NCBI GenBank assembly: GCA_964017145.1
Contig: OZ024845.1
Span: 3,658,001-3,722,000, forward strand
Direction: 5' to 3'
Length of the DNA: 64,000 nucleotides
Source: Agrocybe praecox
Taxonomy: Eukaryota; Basidiomycota; Agaricomycetes; Agaricales; Agrocybaceae
Positions within the stretch are counted from its first letter, which is position 1. Every line of letters begins with the position of its first letter. The notes beneath the pieces were generated by a model. The model searched no databases. It was not told the origin of the DNA and saw only the letters and a list, made by a program, of their open reading frames with translations. The position numbers and the translations under genes were made by a program. Shown piece by piece: positions 11,525 to 23,115 of this stretch.

Positions 11525-11940
11525 GTACTTTACAAACATCGAAAAGTAACGGCTACGAGAGCGAGGAAAGCGTGGACTCCTCGAATTTGGGCAGCTGGTC
11601 TGGATCGCATAGTATCCCCGAGGCCGAGACAATTCGGTCGAGGTCTAAGTTTGGAATCGCAGTTTCCCATCACTCTCTTCGTCTTTCCTTATCCATTCTA
11701 TCTCCTTCGGGTCCACTCTTCGACCCGCCACGAAGGCGTGAAATTAGAGCCGACACACCATCAACCTCACCACCGACAGACCCTTCCACTCCTCCACCCC
11801 CTCGTTCCCACTCCCTCCCCTATTTGGCTGTAGCGTGTATCGTACCGCACCTCACCGCACTGAACAGCGCGATCGCGGTGGCGGGGAAGTGTCCGGTGCC
11901 GCTTGTGCCCATGGTGTTGGGGCCGTATTTTCATGTTGAG
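11525..11940. repeat. Repeat E, uninterrupted copy
   Basis: The segment from GTACTTTACAAACATCG (11525) to TTTTCATG (about 11935) matches, with scattered differences, two pieces elsewhere: its left half matches 19278-19521 and its right half 22973-about 23115. Here the two halves are contiguous around 11805-11825. An open + frame crosses it (ends 12207), but the same sequence in the other copy is not an uninterrupted frame, so it is not called as a gene. Its origin is unknown. Confidence 0.7.
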
Positions 11941-12049
11941 CTGATTCAAAGAATGATCTTTCCTCGGGTGGCCTTGTATGTTCTTTCATGGTCTTTGGAT
12001 CATTGGTCCACTTTTTTCTGTTCATTCATTTTTCCTTGTGTTGTGTGCA

Positions 12050-13740
12050 GCGATGACGCGCACCATTCGTCAGAAATCGAATTCAAAATTTGGCATCGTT
12101 CACAGAGCAAGAAGAAGAAACCAAAAGTTCTGGTTGTCACCGCCTCGCATTGCATGAACGAAATAATCAAGAAAGATCACCATGAATCTTCTAAGCGGTG
12201 CGTATGAATAAGTTTCGCACATAGAACTTATCAAGTCTTTACTTAACTGTCGTTGTCTAGAATCATCTTTAGCAAACAAGGGAATTGTACAAGTATCTGT
12301 CCCGCTACGGTGTCGGACGACAGAAAAAGCAGCTTCGAGCGGAAAGGGAAGGAAGCAGAACGGTGCTGTGTTGAAGATGAAAATCAAGCCGCCTCCTTCG
12401 TTCATGCTGCGCAGAGGGTCCTCTATGGAAGAGGAGGGTGATGAAAATATGTGTAATGAGAACACCAGAGTCAAGGAGAGGCCGCATTGGAAGGATAGCG
12501 ATTATTCGGAGAGTACGTCCTCCATCTGATTTCTTCCTCTTCTAAGATTTTTACGATCCTTTGCCTCACATTAGGTGGTTCAGAATCCGACGGATCTTCT
12601 ATTCACACTGAAGTCTTGACCCAGGAAGTTGACACACCTCTTACAACTCCTGCCGACGGTGGTGGACCGAGGAAACGCATTAAACGGAAAAAGCTAAGGA
12701 TACCTCCTCGATTCAGACGGCGAGAATGGGTTGAACTCAGCCGAGTCCTGTTCAGCAAGCAGCAGTAACAGCTATAACGCCCGCCGCCGCCGCTCGGAGA
12801 ATAGACCTCTGGTATCGGACACGAGCGAAACCTGTGTCGGCGACGACGAAGACTACGAATATACCAACTTACTCATAATCCGCTCTGGTTCCAACGGGGA
12901 AGTCATCCGTCTCGTTGAGCACGCCGATGACGACTGCGACTCGGACGATGGCGGTGTCAAGTCGAAAACAAGAGGATGGCAGGCTTTCATGTCAGATTTA
13001 CCTTTGCATTTGTATATGGAGAAGATCGTCGTTCCGCCCAACCTGACGAAGTCGGAGAAGGCCATTCGTGGGTTTACGGTGTATAGCGAGCTGGCGTCGG
13101 CGGATTGTCAAGATGATTATGCGAAGGTGTTTGCGAGGTACTAGCTGCGTAAGTGAATCTTAACACTCTTCATACGAAGGAACATATTCTAATTTATCAT
13201 TTGAATTTCTTAGTGTGAACACAGCAGTGTTCTCAATATCCCCTGACTCGATATTCACAGTTGACTCGTACGCCCGCAGCGCAACTGCAGTGAGCAGCGT
13301 GGCTTCCGGTCTGGGCATCATATGTGATGCGTGGTTCCTGTTCCGATACAATTGGGCAGGACTACATACTTTCATCGTCAGTACACTTTTCTCCTAAGTC
13401 TCGTTCACTTTCTAAATTCTAAATTTCTTTCTTCCAATCGTTCATCCGAATTGACGATACAGGCCCGAGCAAAATATGTATTCGACACCTACTTCTTCTT
13501 TGCCCGCTCTATGCATGTTCATCTCCTGCCTCTCACTTATGATTTTCCTTGCGGTCGTAGCGTTCGACGCGTGACCCCAAGACATTCTGTTCGTCTCGTT
13601 CATCGTGGGCCTCATAATGACGATGCAGTTCTTGGTGTATGGCGTTCATTGGGTCGGGATGAGGGTTGCGGAGGGGGCAGGAAGGGAGGAAGGGGGGTCG
13701 CGTTGGTGGTTAGGGGTGTTAAGAGGTGTTTGACGAAGTG
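12050..13740 (+). pseudogene. Decayed multi-pass membrane protein gene
   Basis: The + strand reads as a spliced gene with a basic and acidic, Ser-rich N-terminal half and a hydrophobic C-terminal half. The best piece (12731-13142) ends in SEKAIRGFTVYSELASAD, followed after an intron by FSISPDSIFTVDSYAR, hydrophobic segments, and a last exon beginning ARAKYVFDTYFFFA. Lesions are numerous: a TAG near 12258, frame changes near 12350 and 12700, a TAG at 13142, a frame change after TYFFFA, and a TGA near 13572 where TGG is expected. From general knowledge this resembles a conserved Agaricomycete membrane protein with several TM helices; its function is unknown. Confidence 0.6.
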
Positions 13741-13744
13741 ATGG

Positions 13745-14052
13745 GCTGTGTTGGTGTATACCTGGTGGTGGATGGCGTTGGCATTTGGTGATGATCGATG
13801 AAGCTGAAGGTGGATGGATAGATTTTATGTATGTAAACTATGTCTTATAATCGTAGGTAGTCTGTAAAAATATGAGAAACAAAAAACATTATAGATTATT
13901 TTAAATCACGCTCATCGAAGCATGAATCTTCCGATCTCCGGCTTAGACGTTTCTCGGTCCAAGATAAAATGCAAATATATATATGGATTTATACAATACA
14001 AACACACCACCGAGACATAACGAACGTCATCATCCAATCATCATCTTTGACT
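13745..14052. other. Intergenic DNA
   Basis: This AT-rich 3' flank lies between two convergent broken genes. Nothing is recognised. Confidence 0.3.
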
Positions 14053-16013
14053 TCAGGCAATTTTGACTAGCAGTCTATACATGCGAAAACTATCAGCTAC
14101 TTTGCCTCATGATCGCAAGAATATCATGAAAACATACCTTCGCATACAATGATTCGACGACCTCGGTGACCTTGCCCAGAGTCTAGATAGCAGCTCCGTA
14201 CGTGTTCTGATTGTTTGACATGATCAAGTCAGAAAGATGTGACAAAACAGAAGAAAGTAAAGAAACACACATCAGCTTCAGGTTCGTCGCACACGATCAA
14301 ACATCCCCGTCCTTGATCAAGGACGCCGTAGAAGATTTTGTCGAGGATCATTTGTGAGAGCCTAAAAGTATTCACAAAAGGGTAGATATATAATCAGCAA
14401 GCTACTCAAGGTCGAAAGGCACAGAGAAAGAAAAAAGTACGCACTTGGCTTCCACAGCCTGCCTCTCCTGTCCTACAGTCTCAGCCACATATGCGACCTC
14501 CACCACAGGGTAAGGCTCGACGATACGCAGCGGATTCTGCTCGAGGAGGGTGTGGTATAGCGCGGCGAGGTGCGAGCGGATCGTTGGGTCGGAGGAGAGT
14601 TCTATATAAAATCAAAATCAGGTTTAAATTTAGAACAAAATGAGACTAGAATGCGAACCTTTTTTGTAATCCCTCAACGCCCTTTCAAAATCGGTCAAGT
14701 TCCGGTTCTGGTGCGCACGAGCGATGGTGCGCATGCTTTCCAAATCGCGCACGTTGGCGCAGCGTTGGCGTATTTCAGAGCCAACTTGATAGTCAGCAGC
14801 GAGTTGACGTCTTCAGGCTGTAGGTAGAAATAGAATGTCGAGTAAATTTATTAAAATAAAGAGAAACTTTGGATGACGAGGAAAGAGAGGAAGACGCACG
14901 GGGTTCAACATGACTTTACACAGAAGCATGTATTTCAATGCTCCCAGAGTGGACTCGTCGCCCTGCGCGCTGAGGTTCTCGAACGCTTCGAAGGGGTATG
15001 AGTAGGCTGTAGTGTAGTCCTTCTCTTCAGCGTGTAAGATACCAGACTGTAAATCCAAAGAGGCTTGAAGAGAGGGCGGGCAATAGATCGAGTTGGCGGC
15101 TGGCGGCTGGCGGCTGGCGGCTGTTCGCGAGGATGTGAGGGCGGCCTGTGAGGAAGGTGTTTGGTGAGAATTCGAGGACGAAGAGATAGAATGAGGAGGG
15201 AGGATAATGACGTACCTTGGCCTTTGCCATGTTTCCGATTCCGCGGTATACCCAGCTTTCGAGGAGGTGGACTTCGGTCACGATCATCTTGTCGTCTAGA
15301 CGTTTCAGCTCCGTGAGGAGGGCGTCGATGAGTGCGAGGGCTGGTGCATATTGTCTGGACTCGGGTTGTCTGTTGTGGTCAAGTGAATTTAGTAATTATC
15401 TCAGAGCCGAATTTAAAGAAAGAAAGAAAAGGTACTGACAGGCTGACGAGACGAGTTTCCAGGCTGTGTTTTAAGAAAATACGCTTATCGTTTTTCGCCT
15501 ATGCAATATTGTCAGTGAGTGTTTGCATTTGGATTTGTTGGCTGTTCGGGATGGAGTTGAAGTAGTCCAGTAAAGTTCGGACTAGAGTTGTGAATGTCAA
15601 AGTCAGATAGATAATTTCAATATAAAATGACGATAAGTACGTACTGAGTTTGGCGGTCTTGACTATGGCCGTCGAGGACATGAAAGCTCTTGATGTGTGA
15701 TAATATCCGAGAGACCTTGAGCATTCCTAGGAGTAAAGTTGATGAAGTTAAGTTAATAACAGATTTCGTCTAGTCAATGGAATATGTATTGTATGTGGAC
15801 GCACTTATGATCCCGGTATAGCTCTCCTAATTTGACCAAGGCCACTTCCTAGTCTCTCAGTCCTTGAGCCTGCTCCTCGTTCCGTGCTGGCTCATTCGAA
15901 ATCGCGGTCGATGAGCTCGTAGCGGCCAATATCTACTTATAGATTTGTTCGGCCTGTTTGGGGTTCAAGGTGCGAGCCGCACCAGCTTTTGCAAGGTATT
16001 TCACGCTGGACAT
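14053..16013 (-). pseudogene. RPN6: 26S proteasome lid subunit Rpn6 (PSMD11), decayed copy
   Basis: Exon order and sequence match Rpn6. Landmarks are [75 protein letters not shown] and, in the PCI/C-terminal part, [17 protein letters not shown]. In the functional protein this subunit braces the lid against the 20S core. The copy is broken: TAG codons near 15925, 15855 and 15510 (the last replacing TGG), a TAG near 14185, a frameshift inside the second exon, another after LKYA (near 14765), a 21-bp expansion of a 7-bp CCGCCAG unit near 15105, and a 4-nt CTAG insertion before the final stop. It is head to head with the RPN7 copy. Confidence 0.85.
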
Positions 16014-16221
16014 GACGTTCTTTCGTATGATTGATGAAAGGGAAAAGAAAGGGAAAAGAGAATGGATATACAGACGATGAGGAGGAAACAGGCAGCGATC
16101 AAAAGCAGGGGTACACGCGTCGAGGGCCGTGGGAAAAAGGGCTGACGCGTCTCGGTTTCTGTTCGTCATTTATATTTAATACCTACCTTTCCTTTATACC
16201 TTAGCCAATTAACATAAGAAA
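16014..16221. promoter_or_regulatory. Divergent promoter remnant between RPN6 and RPN7 copies
   Basis: About 210 bp, purine-rich on the + strand on the RPN6 side, separate the two start regions. A shared bidirectional promoter in the ancestral locus is inferred from the arrangement. No specific factor site was recognised. Confidence 0.35.
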
Positions 16222-17791
16222 ATAGCAGATGAAGTCTTTCTTCCCATCCCCAACCTTACCGTTCCACAAAATGTCTTCGTCCTGTTGAATCCGGCCTTGA
16301 AGCACCTGCATGAAAAAGGGCGAAAGGAGCTTTTGGAGGGTAGCAAGGCGGATCGTAAGTTACTATCTTATCAGTTTGAAGTTATGCACTTACCCCGCTG
16401 GATTATAACATAGAAATAGCTCCTTACTGCAAGAGCATCACATTCTCGTCTTCCCTACCCTTAGACAAAGCTTTCCTCGCGGAGATGGAGAAAGCGAACG
16501 AGGAAGAACTAGCGAAGCTCGATGAAAGACTGTCGGAGACCCAGAAGATTTCGGGCGAGTCTGAGATTTCGGATGCGTTGAAGGCCAGGGCGAACTATTT
16601 GACGAGGATTGGCGACAAGGTGCCTTGGTTTATTACGATACAATCGTTATGATGTTTTAACTGGATATAGTTTCACTGTTTACAGGAGAAATCCTTGGAG
16701 GCGCAGAACTTGGCTTTGGAGAAGACACCTGGGCTAGGATTGAGGATTGGTATTGTCCTCACCATCGTACGGATAGGGTTCTTCTTCAGCGACACGGATG
16801 TCGTAACGAAGAACATGGCTAAGGCGGAGAAGTGCGTCTATTCTTTCTACCCTTTTACTTTGTTTACAAATCTCCTCACCCCATATTGATTGAAGAAGGA
16901 GGCGACTGGGACCGCCGGAACCGCCTCAAAGTATGCAATGGCCTGCACCTCTTTTCCATCCGTCAATTCAAGCGCGGCGGAGAGTTATTGCTCGACGCCC
17001 TGAGCACATTCACCGCTACGGAGCTGTTGTCGTACAACAATTTTGTCGCGCTTACTGTTATCAGCAACACTCTAACGTTGAAGAGGGTGAATTTGAACTG
17101 TTTATTTAAATTTCGTTCAACTGGTGATTGGATGATTGACGTTGATCGTGTGGTGTGGTGCAGCTGATTGCAGCTCCGGAGGTTAACCAAGCCCTACCTG
17201 AAACTCCTGTGCTCGGTGACCTCGTGAAGAATTTGTATGAGTGCCACTACGACAAATTGTTCGTCGCTCTCGGTACGTCCTTATTTCCAGGTATCCAAAT
17301 AGCCCACTGTCCTAATTTATTCTAATTCAATTTCAATTCAATTTACATCCCAAATCGAACCCACTAGCCACCCTCGAACAAGCACACCTCATCCCCTCCC
17401 GCATCCTCTCGGCCCACGTGCGGTACTACGTGCGTGAGATGCGCATCCCCGCGTATTCCAAGCTCCTCAAGTCGTACCGCAGCTTGACGGTGGAGAGTCT
17501 CGCGGGTGCGTTTGGGGTCAGCGTTAAGTTCGTCGATAGGTACGCGTTTTCTTCCCCTCTGTTTACATTTATGAACGACACTCTAACTTTCCCTTGCCTT
17601 TTCCACCTTCTCCCTGCAGCGAACTATCCTGCTTTATCGCGAACGGCCGCCTGCACGTCTCGATCGACAAAGTGCACGGCATCGTCGAAACCACCCGGCC
17701 TTCCCTCAAGAATGCGCAGTGTGAGCAGGTCATCAAGCAGGGCGATGGGTTGTTGAATGAGGTCCAGAGGTTGAGTAAGGTTCTGTATTAG
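16222..17791 (+). pseudogene. RPN7: 26S proteasome lid subunit Rpn7 (PSMD6), decayed copy
   Basis: Spliced + strand gene with clear Rpn7 landmarks: ADEV...PIPNLTVPQ at the start, AEMEKANEEELAKLDERL, ALKARANYLTRIGDK, EEGGDWDRRNRLKV, SIRQFKRGGELLLDALSTF, YYVREMRI in the PCI domain, and [16 protein letters not shown] near the C-terminus, ending RLSKVLY at 17791. Rpn7 is a PCI-domain scaffold of the proteasome lid. Two lesions stand out. The start codon position reads ATA (16222) instead of ATG, and the acceptor before IEEGGDW (near 16888) lacks AG (CCATATTG). Many conserved residues are also changed, for example CFIANGRLH. The last exons remain open, so decay is less advanced than in the RPN6 copy. 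Confidence 0.85.
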
Positions 17792-18139
17792 ATACGAGCT
17801 GGTTGTATTGTTCCATTCGAGGAATTCCACCTTTTTTTGTTTTGTTTTGCTGTGTATCCGACGCAACCCTGTTCAAAGCACTTCCGACATAGTACATAGG
17901 TTTGGGGCTCAAACGCTATCCAGAATTGGCAATCAATAGGGCTAGAGCAACGAGACTCGGAGGCAGAAGAGAAGAACACTCAGTTATTGGCACTATTCGA
18001 ACAATTCACACTGCAGGCGGGAGGGGCCTCAACGTATTACTTAAATTCATCATTGTGTACATATCATTTCTAACACTTTTTCACTATGTCATATACACCT
18101 TAACCACCTTCTCCTTGCATTCTTCCAAAACGTACTAGC
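17792..18139. other. 3' flank between convergent pseudogenes
   Basis: No gene is recognised. The stretch holds a run of T (CTTTTTTTGTTTTGTTTTGC) and an AT-rich tail that may contain polyadenylation signals. Confidence 0.3.
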
Positions 18140-19206
18140 CATGCTAAACATGCCCAGCCAATTTCCGAGGCTTGCGCAAGCAGTTTATCGGCTTATTCTT
18201 GGATTTCTGCAACGGAAACTTGAACCGTGGAGCCTGATGGCCTGACCCTTCAAGCTTCACCACCGGCAGCGCGTTCACAGGCCTGACGCTGTCTTTCCAG
18301 CCTCTCGCGTTCGCGTTCTTTTTGTCCTTTGAGTGTTCAGCGAGCTCTTGGTACGACAGATGGCGCCTCAGATGCAGGTGGAGGTCCTCTAAATGTCGTC
18401 GGAGGTGGAGATGGTCGAGGTGTGCTTCCGCCGTTTTTGATCTTGACGTCCTGTGTTCAAGAGACTTTCGAGGGCGGCTTGGACGTATGGTCCACCTGGG
18501 GTGGCACGTAACACTTCTCGTGCCTGCTGGACAGAAGGTCCCATCTCCACCATTTGGCCGAGGATATGTGGTGGAGGCGAGAAAGATCCTTCTTTTCTGT
18601 GCGGTTGTTCAGCCGGTTGTGGTGGTAGTTCTCGTTGCTGGAATATCCTCTTGCCATGATTAATACACGAAAGAGTTAACGTACAAAACGTAATATGTGC
18701 GATTTACTTTTTTGAAGAAAATATGAAATATTATTAAGTCAGAACACAGAACGAAGAAAAGATATAGAACGCACCAGATAATCGTTCCTATTTGTCCTAC
18801 CAGCTGTCTTCGCCTTTACAGCTTCCATAGGTCGGCTCAACATACCCAAAATATCGTCCTCATCCGCGTGTGCCCCAGAATCACCAGCACGAGCGCCCGT
18901 CTGCGCATGTCCGAACCCGTCTCCTTCATCGTCACTATCCAACAAACCTCTTCCGATGCCATTCCGCCCTTAGGATCTCGCACTGGCAGGATAATCATCC
19001 TTTCGATTCCTAAAATCGAGTGTCGTCCTGGAACGAATCAACAGGATTTCGAAGACTGCTTGGTCATGATCCTGTTCGTGAAATGCGACTTTGCGTTTGG
19101 GTATCGAGGTGACGACTAGGCGATGACGATGAAGACTGCGTCCGCACTGCGGGTTGAGGAGAGGCGAAGTCGTCCAAGTCCTATAGGCTAGCGAGTTTGG
19201 TGCCAT
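18140..19206 (-). pseudogene. UBA-domain auxilin/Swa2-like protein, truncated and broken
   Basis: An ATG at 19206 begins a Ser/Gln-rich segment containing DDFASPQPAVRTQ, then GLLDSDDEGDGFGHA and DEDDILGMLSRPMEAVKAK. A second exon holds a UBA-like domain (ILGQMVEMGPSVQQAREVL, ending AALESLLNT). The tail contains DKLLAQAS and GMFSMA. This order (short acidic motifs, UBA, linker) fits fungal Swa2/auxilin-like clathrin-uncoating factors, but the TPR and J domains expected downstream are absent: the similarity ends near 18140. Several frame changes and TAA/TGA codons interrupt it. The family assignment is by recognition of the UBA and acidic motifs and is moderately sure. Confidence 0.5.
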
Positions 19207-19277
19207 CGTTCGTGCCGCTCGATTGCGATTGTGTTCGAATGGGTGCCGAGGTGGTCGTTGTCGTCGTCGAGATAGTA

Positions 19278-19521
19278 GTACTTTACAAACATCGCAAAGT
19301 AACGGCTACGAGAGCGAGGAAAGCGTGGACTCCTCGAATTTGAATTTGCCAATTTAGCCTGGTCTGGATCGCATCGTATCCCCGAGGCCTCCCTCGGGTT
19401 CATAGTCAAGAACATGACACTCTTCGACCCGCCACGAAGACGTCGAATTAGAGCCGACACACCATCAACGTTACCACCGACAGACCCTTCCACCCCCCTC
19501 CGTCCCACTCTCAGCCGCCCT
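19278..19521. repeat. Repeat E, left half of the interrupted copy
   Basis: This stretch matches 11525-about 11815. It ends in a 21-bp sequence (19501-19521) that reappears exactly at 22973-22993, where the right half of the repeat resumes. The broken hydrolase gene lies between the two. Confidence 0.75.
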
Positions 19522-22500
19522 TTCGACGCGTTCTTCGTCCCATCGCCTTCCAAAGGAATCTTCGTGATCTTCTCCAAGCTGACACCATGTTCCTCGACGA
19601 ACTCCTCCAGAGCTTGCTCCATCATGTTGGCAAACTTGGTACTAGTACCGGTAGGCTATTAAATGTGACAATTGAAATATTGAAATGACAACTAAAGAAA
19701 TATATGCGTACTTTACCGAAGACTGTACGTATCATCGCACCTTGATCGCACCTAAATTTTTGGTTGAACAGAATTCGTAAGTAACGTTACTCCGGAATCA
19801 ATGAAATCGAGAGACATACCAGGAAACCACCCATGAACGTTGAACGTTGAACGTTTGAACCCCGATGACCACCACCCGCTTACACCCCCTCAGCACATCA
19901 CTAACAGCCTTAGATGACGGCTGCACGCCTGGTTTTGACCCCGAACTATGGTCAACACTACGATGTTGCGCCGCCACCGAGCTCATCCTTCTCGACAACC
20001 TCTTCGCCGTCGAACCGTGCTCTTCGCGCGAGTAACTCGTATCCCACCCAGCGTCCTCGAGAACCTTCCACGCACTGGACAATTCTTTCCCAATCCTTTG
20101 AACCGTTCCTCGCATTCTCGTTGCAAGAGTGACAACGTCGTTGTCCCACTGGTACTATCGTCTCTTCCCAGAGTCGACGCCGCCATTTCGTGCATCCGTT
20201 ATTTCCCTTTCCCACTCCAAGTCCTTCCTGCGTTGGTCGGGGTACTGATCCTCCTTCGCGTTGAACAACACCCCACTGACGAACTTCATCGTCTTCCCGA
20301 ACAATTTTCCACCCACACCGCCGCCGCCAGAGCCACCACTACCTCCAGTTCCTCCGATACCCTGGTCGTCGGCGTATTCCTCAAGCTTTGGCGGGAGGTA
20401 ATTTCGAGGGGCAGTACAGAACGTGTCTTGCCATGATGGGAGAACGTCATTCGGCGGGGGTGGTGTTGTACCGGAAAGCGATTGCTTGGACGGCGTGGGC
20501 GACGCGGTACGTTTGATGCTGGAAGCAACTGCCTTGGTGGTCGCTGTTGTGGTTGTTATGCTAGTCATAGCGCTAACGCTGGCATCGTTGGTCTTATCGG
20601 ACATCGATCCCATGGAAGACGAGTTCTTCCTATGCTTGGAGGTCGCGTTCTTGCTGGAGGTAGAAGCAGTAGGGCTAGCCGGAGCAGGAGGAGACGTATT
20701 CGCACAAGACCCACTACCGCCGCCTTTCTTCGTCGTCGTCGTGGTAGACTTGATGAAAGACGCTGATGACGTTGTTACATCTGATTTTGCAGTTGAATAC
20801 ACGTTGCCGTTTCCGTTCCCAACAGCTGCCAAGTCCCGCTTCGTGTCTGCCGATATCATGAGCTGGGGTATGGCTTTGACGAGTGTGGATACAATAGGGG
20901 TGCTCGTCCCACTTCCGCTGGTCGTTAGAACTCGATGATGCGGAACCGAGATCCTTCGGTGCGTCGTTCCTGCCATATTCTATCGAATGGCCACCAATCG
21001 AGGGTTCTTCGTCGTCGAAATCGAGATCCATGACTTCCATGCCAATTTCATCTCTCTTAACATCTTCTATCGCGCCAGAAGAGGAAGTGTGGTATCCTAG
21101 ATTTTTGACGAGAAGTTTATTCGAGCTGAAGAAAGACGCCCAGCCAGAGGTGTTGCTGATGATGGGGGTAATAGTGTTTAGCGCAGGTTCTTCAAGCTGT
21201 GGTTGAGGGCGATTTTGAAGTTGCTGCTCGTCGACCTTCGTACCATCCTTCGATTCCACCGCTGGTTCAACCGCATTCACATTTCCATCCGCCACCTGCC
21301 CCGTTCGCTTCTCTTCAACTTCTTCAATACTCGGTTGTGTCTGTGTATTCGAAGGCTGTCACGCATTGTATATTGTCGTCGTTGTGGTACTTGAATGATA
21401 CCAAAGCCATGGACTCAACCATGCCGAACTGACATTTTCCGTACTGGAATTTGAGCTTGTCAATACGCCCTCATTCGGTTCCTGGACAGCTGTCGAAACC
21501 GTCCGGACACCATTTACTTCTCTCGATGCCGATGTATCGGCCGCACCATGCGGTGATTCTCCCTCTGGATAAACCGCCTCAATGGCAGCAAGAACATCTT
21601 GAACATCCTGGTGTTCCTTCTCCACGGATTCCGCCCTTTCCACCAAATCTCTTCCCTCATCACCTTACCCAGTCTCCACCATCTTCGAGCCCCCTGCACG
21701 GCCCACCGAGTCTGAAGGTCCCGCTGGACCAGATGTCCATCCAACGTAGTCCCACGACGGCGACGGGCTGTTGATCTTGGTTTCGGAGGATTTTAATGAG
21801 GTAGTCGAAGGCTCAGCAGTCGTTGTCGTTTGAGAAGGCGAAGGCGAAGGAGAAGTAGAGCGTACCACAAATGGCGATGTTTTGTCTGCGATTAAAAATA
21901 ATATACGTTAGTTTCAGAATTTTCGAGTGAAACATTAAGATGCTTACCTGGTGCTGCACTTAAGCCCAGAACCCACACCCGCTTAGATGATCCTTCAATT
22001 CCTGCAGCTGCTGGGTCCGATTCGTTAGTAGTCGTGGCTGTAGCTTGTCGCGATGTCGGCTGACTCTCCTCGCACATTTTCGCAGCAATCAAAACTTCCC
22101 CTTTTTGCTGTGCAGGTTCCACTTCGGGTGTAATTAGACCTGAAAAAAGATAGAAACCGACGTTTAGAACCAAATGTGACAAAAAAACAAGGGGTATAAA
22201 AATGAATCATGCTCACTTTCACTGCCCATTCCAACTGACAAAGGTAACGGGATCTTCTTCCGTCCAAAACGAGGTAAAGAAAGCGTAAACCTGTTCGACG
22301 ATGGGTTCAACGCTGCAGAATGGCCCAGAGGAGGACTCTTCGTAGCTGACGATGTTGAGCGAGCGTTAGCTGGCGGTGTATGGGGTAACGAAGAAACGAA
22401 ATCATTCACAGAGCTTACTGTTGTGGATGATTAGTTGAAATGGTCGGCAGCTACTGCGGATGATGCCGCCTGCTGCACGAGTGTCTGCTATGGCGTTCCC

Positions 22501-22972
22501 GTTTCGGTGGGGGATTGGGATAGGATTGGTGTAGAGGATTCGGAGAATTTGATAGGATAACTTGGCGGAGGTGTTGATGGGATGAGTTTAGGAGGCGAAG
22601 GTGTAGGTGTAGGGGGCGAAGCGAACCAGGATCGCTTTCCGGGACTTTGTGAACTACTATCTTGACGCTGTGGGCTTCCAAAGCTGGTTCTGATATCTGA
22701 TATCGACATAGGTTGTTTGGAATAGGGAAAAGAATCTCAATGGGAATCGCAGCGATAGTGGAGGGAGATAGCAAGGCGTCAAATACCGATGACTACTCGA
22801 CCTGTGGGGTTGGCGCTTCGATTTTCATGGTAGGCAACTGTGCTAGAGCTTCGGACAGAGGTGGTGATAGCGGTGAGGTAGGAAGAGAATCGGGAAGCGG
22901 AAAATTTGCTTCGACAAGTTTGCTGCTTGAATCTTGCGGATTTGTATGCATAGCAGTCTTCGCTTTTGAGCG
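19522..22972 (-). pseudogene. Alpha/beta-hydrolase-like protein with Ser/Pro-rich N-terminus, broken
   Basis: On the minus strand a long Ser/Pro/Thr-rich N-terminal region begins near 22945 (MHTNPQDSSSK) and includes SWFASPPTPTPSPP, an acidic segment MDLDFDDEEPSIGGHSIEYG, and TFCTAPRNYLPPKLEEYA. It is followed by a catalytic-type start DVLRGCKRVVVIG that should lead into HGWFPG, and by MMEQALEEFVEEHGVSLEKI at 19625. This recalls a conserved fungal alpha/beta-hydrolase-like family; I cannot name it more closely. Lesions: a TAG near 22795, a frame change near 22700, frame jumps near 21650 and 20950, 22 inserted bases of a TTCAACG repeat just before HGWF (near 19850), and truncation after PLEGDGT at about 19545. 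Only the beginning of the hydrolase domain is left. Confidence 0.55.
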
Positions 22973-23115
22973 CGTCCCACTCTCAGCCGCCCTCCTCTAT
23001 TTGGCTGTAGCGTGTATCGCACCGCACCTCACCGGCACCACTGAACAGCGCGATTGCGGTGCCGGGGAAGTGTGCGGTGTTGCTTGTGCCCGTTGTGTTG
23101 GAGCCGTGTTTTCAT
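22973..23115. repeat. Repeat E, right half of the interrupted copy
   Basis: It begins with the same 21 bp as 19501-19521 and matches 11805-11940 (CTATTTGGCTGTAGCGTGTA through TTTTCATG). Beyond 23115 similarity to the 11.5-kb copy stops. Confidence 0.75.

Noticed and set aside
11485..12207. 240-codon + frame
   Set aside because: It crosses repeat E and the start of a pseudogene; the corresponding sequence in the other copy is not an uninterrupted frame.
14053..17791. Functional RPN6 and RPN7 genes
   Set aside because: In-frame stops, frameshifts, an ATA start and a lost acceptor cannot be rescued by alternative splicing that I can see.
20423..20938. 171-codon + frame
   Set aside because: Antisense of the Ser/Thr-rich part of the hydrolase-like pseudogene.
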